Positions 5,160 to 6,228 of a stretch of DNA of 6,228 bases are shown one piece after another; positions within the stretch are counted from its first letter, which is position 1; each line of letters starts with the position of its first letter. Made by a program: the position numbers and the translations under genes. The stretch comes from Candidatus Woesearchaeota archaeon (GTDB taxonomy: Archaea > Nanobdellota > Nanobdellia > Woesearchaeales > UBA10216), in contig JAHFTU010000080.1 of the NCBI GenBank assembly GCA_023269295.1, positions 1-6,228 on the forward strand, given 5' to 3'. The notes beneath the pieces were generated by a model. The model was not told the DNA's origin, made no database searches, and worked only from the letters and a program-made list of their open reading frames with translations.

Positions 5160-5912
5160 CTACCTCAAATAATTCCAACTGTCTGCCGCATATCTCTCAC
5201 TTGCAAGTCTTTCAGCAGCAGCCCTCTCTCTTTCAGTCACTTTGCCAAATTCAAATTCTTTCCCTGCAGTAAAAGCCGTAACCAGCGCTTCCCTGAGCTG
5301 CTGCTCAGAAATGTTTGGGTTTATGTCTGTTACCGAAGTCACCCTTTGCTTGACGTCAGCGATGAACTTGTCAGAAATCTTTTCCTTCGGAACTTTCAGC
5401 AGCGAGAACATTGTCGCAACGTCAAGCTTGTAGAGTATGGTGCCGTGCTGGAGCAGGATGCCGTTCCGCCTGGTCTGCGCGTTGCCTGATATTTTCTTCC
5501 CGCCGGTTATTATGTCGTTAATCGGCTTAAACTCGGCAGCTATCCCCAGCTTTCCAAGAGCGTCAACAATCCAGCCGCAGATTTGGTGGTAGGATTCAGT
5601 GATTCCCGCTGGAAAGAAAGATTCAGGCGCAATGATGCTGTAAGTCAGCTCGCCATTGCTGTCGTGGTAAACCGCTCCCCCGCCTGTCCTCCTGCGCACA
5701 ACATCAACACCGGTTCTTTTGCAAAGCTCAACGTCCACTTCATCTTTCATGCTCTGGAAATATCCTATTGATACTGCGCTGGGCTTCCACTTGTAGAACC
5801 TTATCGTAGGCAGGGACTCTTTTTTGCCGACAGCTTCGCTTATGGCTTCATCAAGTGCCATGTTCACGGCTGCCGAGTTTGTTTCTACGTCTATTATTCT
5901 CCACTTGGTCAT
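5160..5912 (-). CDS. lplA: Lipoate-protein ligase A, catalytic subunit
   Basis: Activates lipoate (or octanoate) with ATP to the acyl-AMP and, with LplB, attaches it to lipoyl-domain lysines such as Lys43 of the E2 encoded here. The protein has 250 residues: the large catalytic domain without the ~90-residue C-terminal domain found in E. coli-type LplA, as expected for the split archaeal form. Key motifs are RRRTGGGAVYHD (73-84), the nucleotide/lipoyl-AMP loop, and NDIITGGKKISGNAQ (132-146), with the catalytic Lys in GKKISG. HGTILY (156-161) and the terminal WNYLR also fit the family. The ATG at 5910-5912 lies 16 bp after the lplB stop, so the two form an operon. No strong ribosome site is seen. 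A LipM-like octanoyltransferase is less likely, given the partner lplB gene. Confidence 0.93.
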   Translation of the reverse strand: MTKWRIIDVETNSAAVNMALDEAISEAVGKKESLPTIRFYKWKPSAVSIGYFQSMKDEVDVELCKRTGVDVVRRRTGGGAVYHDSNGELTYSIIAPESFFPAGITESYHQICGWIVDALGKLGIAAEFKPINDIITGGKKISGNAQTRRNGILLQHGTILYKLDVATMFSLLKVPKEKISDKFIADVKQRVTSVTDINPNISEQQLREALVTAFTAGKEFEFGKVTERERAAAERLASERYAADSWNYLR

Positions 5913-5928
5913 TTTTCATCAAAAAGAG

Positions 5929-6228
5929 TTATTGTTGCAGGGGAGGCTGCGTGATTGCGTTGCTTAGGGCTGCCTTGAATGCCTTTGCTATGGATTCTGG
6001 CGTTATGCCAACAAGCACTGCCCCCTCATCCTCAATGAGCCGCTGCAGCGCTGCCGCGATTGACTGCTCGCTGTCCTTCTGGTCAAGGTTCACTAGAAGC
6101 TGTTCTATGTCATCAACAAACTCCTCAGGATGCATAAAGAAGTCGCCGTGCATCTCCACGTTTTCTATTATGCTGTCTGTTGGGTTGAACTCGACTTTTA
6201 TCCTAATGAGCTTTCCCCCTGGAACCTT
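5929..6228 (-). CDS. lplB: Lipoate-protein ligase accessory subunit LplB (5' end outside window)
   Basis: Equivalent of the C-terminal domain of bacterial LplA, needed by split LplA for lipoate activation. The frame is open from the window edge (6228) to the TAA at 5929-5931, giving 99 residues, so the GTG at 6159 is internal. The N-terminal KVPGGKLIRIKVEF carries the PGGK(L) signature. HGDFFMHPEEFVDDIE, about 30 residues later, has the family GDFF-x2-PE block. The C-terminal part (LQRLIEDEGAVLVGITPESIAKAFKAAL) is a helical stretch matching the end of LplA C-terminal domains. Thermoplasma LplB is of similar size, so only a few N-terminal residues should be missing. Order lplB-lplA with a 16-bp gap supports a two-subunit enzyme. 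A simple hypothetical protein is the likely automatic label, but the motifs make LplB a firm call. Confidence 0.87.
   Translation of the reverse strand, partial: KVPGGKLIRIKVEFNPTDSIIENVEMHGDFFMHPEEFVDDIEQLLVNLDQKDSEQSIAAALQRLIEDEGAVLVGITPESIAKAFKAALSNAITQPPLQQ

Noticed and set aside
4971..5489. Plus-strand 172-codon ORF starting TTG
   Set aside because: It runs through the tRNA-like element and then antisense to lplA, with a composition rich in Arg, Ser and Cys and no recognisable domain; a shadow frame.

Overview
The window looks archaeal, possibly from a DPANN-type lineage; the lineage is a guess and archaeal origin is moderately supported. The lipoate ligase is split into separate LplB and LplA genes, as in Thermoplasma. 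Arginine is often encoded by AGG. TATA/BRE-like sequences lie before intergenic start points, and strong Shine-Dalgarno sites are mostly missing.

Positions 1-4162 (+ strand) are one tight operon: the C-terminal ~90% of lipoyl synthase (lipA, cut by the window edge), then E1 alpha, E1 beta and E2 of a 2-oxoacid (pyruvate-type) dehydrogenase complex. Gaps between genes are 1, 2 and 11 bp. The E3 gene (dihydrolipoamide dehydrogenase) does not follow E2. It may lie upstream of the window or elsewhere.

Positions 4165-4719 (- strand) hold a small class I SAM-dependent O-methyltransferase, converging on E2 with only 2 bp between the stop codons. Its conserved N-terminus is open upstream of the first usable start (TTG at 4665). 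The promoter-proximal ATG at 4715 is out of frame by one base, so a frameshift or a non-AUG start is likely.

Positions 4720-5159 (440 bp) have no protein gene but are rich in structure: TATA-like sites, a chain of small palindromes, and two related structured elements. The larger one (5038-5149) folds as a class II tRNA-like cloverleaf on the + strand. It has a 7-bp acceptor stem, a serine-type variable arm and G73, a 7-nt anticodon loop reading GAA, and a T-arm interrupted by about 20 nt. The smaller one (4787-4835) shares its D-arm and variable-arm sequences. This is the most unusual part of the window.

Positions 5160-6228 (- strand) hold lplB (N-terminus just off the edge) followed by lplA, the two-subunit lipoate-protein ligase. 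The window therefore joins lipoyl synthesis (LipA), lipoyl/octanoyl attachment (LplA-LplB) and the main lipoylated acceptor (E2).
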